Source: Eubacteriaceae bacterium
GTDB taxonomy: Bacteria; Bacillota; Clostridia; Eubacteriales; Eubacteriaceae
DNA: 46,291 nucleotides
Direction: 5' to 3'
NCBI GenBank assembly: GCA_017405085.1
Contig: JAFRBB010000021.1
Span: 1-46,291 of the forward strand
Both the position numbers and the translations under genes were made by a program. Every line of letters starts with the position of its first letter. Within the stretch, counting starts at the first letter, position 1. This document shows, piece after piece, positions 43,751-46,291 of the stretch. Under the pieces are notes generated by a model that was not told the origin of the DNA, ran no database searches, and saw nothing but the letters and a program-made list of their open reading frames with translations.

Positions 43751-43796
43751 AAAACCAAAAGATCGACCCAAACGGCCGACCTTTTGGTTCTTTTAT
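43751..43796. terminator. Bidirectional terminator between HD gene and ddh
   Basis: AACCAAAAGATCG pairs with CGACCTTTTGGTT (one mismatch), with T-rich sequence on both sides. The rest of 43557-43823 holds nothing recognisable. Confidence 0.75.
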
Positions 43797-43823
43797 TGAA
43801 AACAGAGGGTTTTGTTAATTGAC

Positions 43824-44810
43824 TTAGAGCATGTGTTCTCTTAAGAATTCCGGAGAATCGGCTGAGAGCATTGCCGGCGGAATATCCAGGATTGTTTTGC
43901 AGCCGACATCACCCTTTTCATTCATGCGGAAAGCGGCGCGGGCGCAGGCAACGAGAACCGAACCCGTAAATTCCGGATTGGAGTCCAAGGTCAGGCGATA
44001 TTCGATGATGTGATTGTGCTCATTTTGCATGCCGGTTTTGCCGGAGCGAATGACCATGCCGCCGTGGGGAAGGCCGCTGTGATCGCGATCCATGGTTTCC
44101 TGATCAATGAAGTGCACTGTGGTGTCATAATCGGCGAAATAATTGGGCATTGTGACGATGGCTTCCTCGATGGCCTTTTGGTCGGCGCCTTCTTCGGCTA
44201 CGACAAAGCATTCTCTGGTGTGTTTTTGGCGGGTGGTGAGTTCAGGCATTTTGCCGGCGCGAACGGCGTCGACGGCTTCAGGGACGGGAATGGTGTATTG
44301 TCTGGCGTCGACAACGCCTTCAATGCGTCTGATGGCGTCGGAATGACCTTGGCTCACACCTTTTCCCCAGAAGGTGTAGTCAGCGCCTTCGGTGAGGATG
44401 GCATTGGCGTAAACACGGTTTAACGAGAACATGCCGGGGTCCCAGCCGCAAGAGATGACAGCGGTTTTGCCGGCGGATTTGGCTGCCGCGTCAACTGCCG
44501 CGAAATGTTTCGGGATGTTGGCGTGGGTGTCAAAGCTGTCGATGACGTTAAAAACACCGGCCCAACGGGGTGTTTGTTCGGGAAGATCCGTGGCGGAGCC
44601 GCCGCACAAAATGAGCACATCAATGGCGTCCTTCATATTTTCAAGGTCGCTTTCATGATAAACATTGACGCCTTCGGCGCGCGGGGTGATGGTTTTGGGA
44701 TCCCGTCTGGTAAAAATACCGGTAAGCTTCATATCGGGTTGTTTTGCGACGGCGGCTTCAACCCCTTTCCCCAAATTGCCATAACCAAAAATTGCAATAT
44801 TGATCGTCAT
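43824..44810 (-). CDS. ddh: meso-Diaminopimelate D-dehydrogenase
   Basis: Ddh makes meso-diaminopimelate in one step from tetrahydrodipicolinate, ammonia and NADPH, a shortcut in lysine and peptidoglycan precursor synthesis. The 328-residue protein starts with the nucleotide-binding loop IAIFGYGNLGKGVE. It continues with FTRRDP, ILCGGSATDLPEQTP, FNVIDSFDTHA, ISCGWDPGMFSLNR and WGKGVSQGHSDAIRRI, all characteristic of the family. ATG 44810 is set by AAGGAG; an upstream in-frame ATG at 44843 lacks one. The gene is monocistronic and no other lysine gene is nearby. Confidence 0.95.
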   Translation of the reverse strand: MTINIAIFGYGNLGKGVEAAVAKQPDMKLTGIFTRRDPKTITPRAEGVNVYHESDLENMKDAIDVLILCGGSATDLPEQTPRWAGVFNVIDSFDTHANIPKHFAAVDAAAKSAGKTAVISCGWDPGMFSLNRVYANAILTEGADYTFWGKGVSQGHSDAIRRIEGVVDARQYTIPVPEAVDAVRAGKMPELTTRQKHTRECFVVAEEGADQKAIEEAIVTMPNYFADYDTTVHFIDQETMDRDHSGLPHGGMVIRSGKTGMQNEHNHIIEYRLTLDSNPEFTGSVLVACARAAFRMNEKGDVGCKTILDIPPAMLSADSPEFLREHML

Positions 44811-44933
44811 TTGTTTCTCCTTAAAATTGTATACTTTATTCATTTGTATTATAACAAAGAAAAATGAATGTTCTCAAGCTTTTCGTGGATTGTATTAAAA
44901 AAAAGGCATTCATCAAAAGCGTTGAAGGGCATA

Positions 44934-44985
44934 TTAAAAAAGCTTTTGCGCTTAACCGTCATTGGCTGCGGCGCAAAAGCTTTAA
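44934..44985 (-). terminator. Terminator of the lipoprotein gene
   Basis: On the minus strand AAAGCTTTTGCGC and GCGCAAAAGCTTT form a 13-bp stem, followed by TTTTTT, just past the stop codon. Confidence 0.85.
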
Positions 44986-44995
44986 ATTTTACTGA

Positions 44996-45751
44996 TTAGT
45001 ATTTAATTTCACCAAATTTGGTGACATAAGCATAAACTTTTCCTGATTTCGCGTCGTCAAAACGTTTGACGTCCGTGTTATCCGGCCAGCCATTTAAAAA
45101 TGTGTTTTGATTCCATTTTTTCAAGATGGCTTTATCCTGGCTTTTGTCATTTCTGTAGCAGGCAAGGAGTTTACCCTTACTGTCGTACACACCGGCGATA
45201 GCGTTATAATCCAAGACATCTTGTTCATAGGTGTTTTCGATGGTCGTTTCAACTTCCGGAATATCATTGGCGGGGCTGATTTTGATTTTAGCTGACGTGA
45301 TCATAAGGGTGTTGTTTTCGTATTCTTTAACGGGACTGAAACTCACAACAGCGGAAATGGAGGCTACTTGACCGTATTTTTCGATTTTGGGCGTTCCGCC
45401 GTCGCTGGGAATTTGATAAGAGAATAAACCGGAATCTCCGGGTTTTAAGTATTCGGGGGCGAACATGCCTTTAACCTTGCCGATGGATTTTTTTTCGGAA
45501 TCAAACAATTCGATGGTAACTTGTTTGATTTGAACGGTGTCGTTTCCTTGATTTTTCATTTCTCCGAAGAGCTCCGTGCCAAAGCGTTTCTCGGTGTCCA
45601 TATAGGTATGATAGTCGCTTTGGGTGATAACGACAGGGCTGTCTTTGTCCGCGGAGGTCGAAGCGCCGCCGGATGAGCATGCAGCTAAACAAAACACGGA
45701 GACCAGTACGACGGCAAGAAAAGCGCCGTATTTTACTATTCTTCTTAACAT
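44996..45751 (-). CDS. Lipoprotein with FxLYD-like domains
   Basis: A 251-residue secreted lipoprotein. The N-terminus is basic then hydrophobic and ends in the lipobox CLAAC, whose cysteine (about residue 25) would be lipidated; a Ser/Gly/Ala linker follows. Two beta-rich segments resemble FxLYD repeats: TELFGEMKNQGNDTVQIKQVT with ELFDSEKKSIG, and ETTIENTYEQDVLDYNAIAG with VYDSKGKLL. Such domains sit on the outer membrane face with unknown binding partners. Ribosome site AGAGAGGA precedes ATG, and a minus-strand TATAAT (45804-45799) gives the likely promoter. Confidence 0.83.
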   Translation of the reverse strand: MLRRIVKYGAFLAVVLVSVFCLAACSSGGASTSADKDSPVVITQSDYHTYMDTEKRFGTELFGEMKNQGNDTVQIKQVTIELFDSEKKSIGKVKGMFAPEYLKPGDSGLFSYQIPSDGGTPKIEKYGQVASISAVVSFSPVKEYENNTLMITSAKIKISPANDIPEVETTIENTYEQDVLDYNAIAGVYDSKGKLLACYRNDKSQDKAILKKWNQNTFLNGWPDNTDVKRFDDAKSGKVYAYVTKFGEIKY

Positions 45752-45890
45752 AAATTCCTCTCTATTTAACGTCTTTTGACAAGATGAAGTGTTTCACTAT
45801 TATAATGAGCGGTGCTTAAACGCAGGTTAAATCTTTTGCTAAAAAAATGTATCACTTGTCACGGAATTTATTATGGTCAAAACACACACT

Positions 45891-46291
45891 GAGTCAAGTC
45901 CTAAATTTGGTGTAAAATTAAAAAATGTGGTGCCCTTTAGGTAGAAAATGTATTGTCTCAAGGCATATCGGATATACCAGTGTTTAAACTATATCAGGCT
46001 GTCAGGCTACCAATAACCGTTGTTGTTCGTCTGCGATCTTTATCAATTTCCCCGATAATTCCGGTGAAAAAAGTTTCTCGTAGGTTTTTGAATTAAATAT
46101 ACAACGGACAGATGATATGACCTCATTACGTTCTAACAGAACAGCACCCATAAGCCTTATCAGAGAATCCTTATTCGGGAAAACACCAATAACATTGGAT
46201 CGGCGTTTAAGCTCTTTATTCAGTCGTTCTATTTGGTTGGATGTTCGGAAATACTTGTGGAGATATCTCGGGAGCACCATGACAGTCATAG
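45891..46291 (-). mobile_element. Right-hand end of an IS256-family insertion sequence (partial)
   Basis: The element enters from the right edge. Its transposase ends at 46002, about 110 bp from a segment (45891-45920, GAGTCAAGTCCTAAATTTGG onward) that resembles the terminal inverted repeat of IS256-type elements, read on the minus strand as TTTTACACCAAATTTAGGAC. The other end lies outside the window, so the repeat and target duplication cannot be confirmed. Confidence 0.5.
46002..46291 (-). CDS. IS256-family (mutator-type) transposase, C-terminal part
   Basis: About 95 residues of the C-terminus are visible and the frame continues past the window edge. FRTSNQIERLNKELKRRSNV followed by IGVFPNKDSLIRLMGAVLLE is the characteristic end of mutator/IS256 transposases, holding the region around the third catalytic acid (N-x-I-E-R-L-N). 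The frame stays open to the window edge, so the element could be intact. Confidence 0.9.
   Translation of the reverse strand, partial: MTVMVLPRYLHKYFRTSNQIERLNKELKRRSNVIGVFPNKDSLIRLMGAVLLERNEVISSVRCIFNSKTYEKLFSPELSGKLIKIADEQQRLLVA

Overview
The window looks like chromosomal DNA of a low-to-mid GC, anaerobic member of the Bacillota (Clostridia, possibly Eubacteriaceae-like; family-level placement is a guess). Supporting signs are strong GGAGG-type ribosome binding sites, sigma-A promoters (often of an extended -10 type, TGATACAAT), many intrinsic terminators, a clostridial-type HflX with an N-terminal extension, diaminopimelate dehydrogenase, a DUF6465-like protein, dihydroxyacetone kinase of the PTS type and an FucO-type propanediol oxidoreductase. 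There is no prophage or plasmid backbone. The only mobile DNA is the end of an IS256-family element at the right edge.

Left part (1-10.4 kb): the 5S gene closing an rRNA operon, a membrane-anchored 5'-nucleotidase, a DAACS-type symporter divergent from a LysR regulator, an unrecognised polytopic membrane protein with a strong RBS and C-ending codons typical of high expression, a Kv-like potassium channel, and a minus-strand unit (lysophospholipase-like hydrolase then cobT) headed by a promoter, a cobalamin riboswitch and an intrinsic terminator.

Middle (10.4-23.3 kb): a small HD (ppGpp-hydrolase-like) gene and a solitary PilT-like ATPase; dhaM-dhaK-dhaL for PEP-dependent dihydroxyacetone phosphorylation; a ClC-type channel/antiporter with a TrkA-C tail; a 141-bp tandem repeat built of three palindromes; pyrG behind a leader terminator; a 180-bp cluster of seven same-strand DnaA boxes flanked by a 17-bp direct repeat; nadE; and a PAS/degenerate GGDEF/EAL phosphodiesterase.

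Right part (23.3-46.3 kb): three paralogous small membrane proteins interspersed with a DUF2252 protein; fucO; yigZ; a large membrane GGDEF-EAL gene split in two by an A8 tract; hflX with a JAMM-like motif in its N-terminal extension; glyA; a lysine/alanine-tailed DUF6465-like protein; an unknown protein with a SAP/Rho-N-like segment; a marR-gltA operon with a likely MarR operator; an HD nucleotidase-like gene; ddh; a lipoprotein; and the IS256-family transposase end.

Most genes are housekeeping or central metabolism (CTP, NAD, folate/serine, citrate, cobalamin, triose and propanediol metabolism) with ion transport and cyclic-di-GMP signalling in between. The features most worth a second look are the DnaA-box cluster, the A8 frameshift, the palindromic tandem repeat, the three-paralog membrane family, the unknown highly expressed membrane protein and the riboswitch-controlled lipase-cobT unit.
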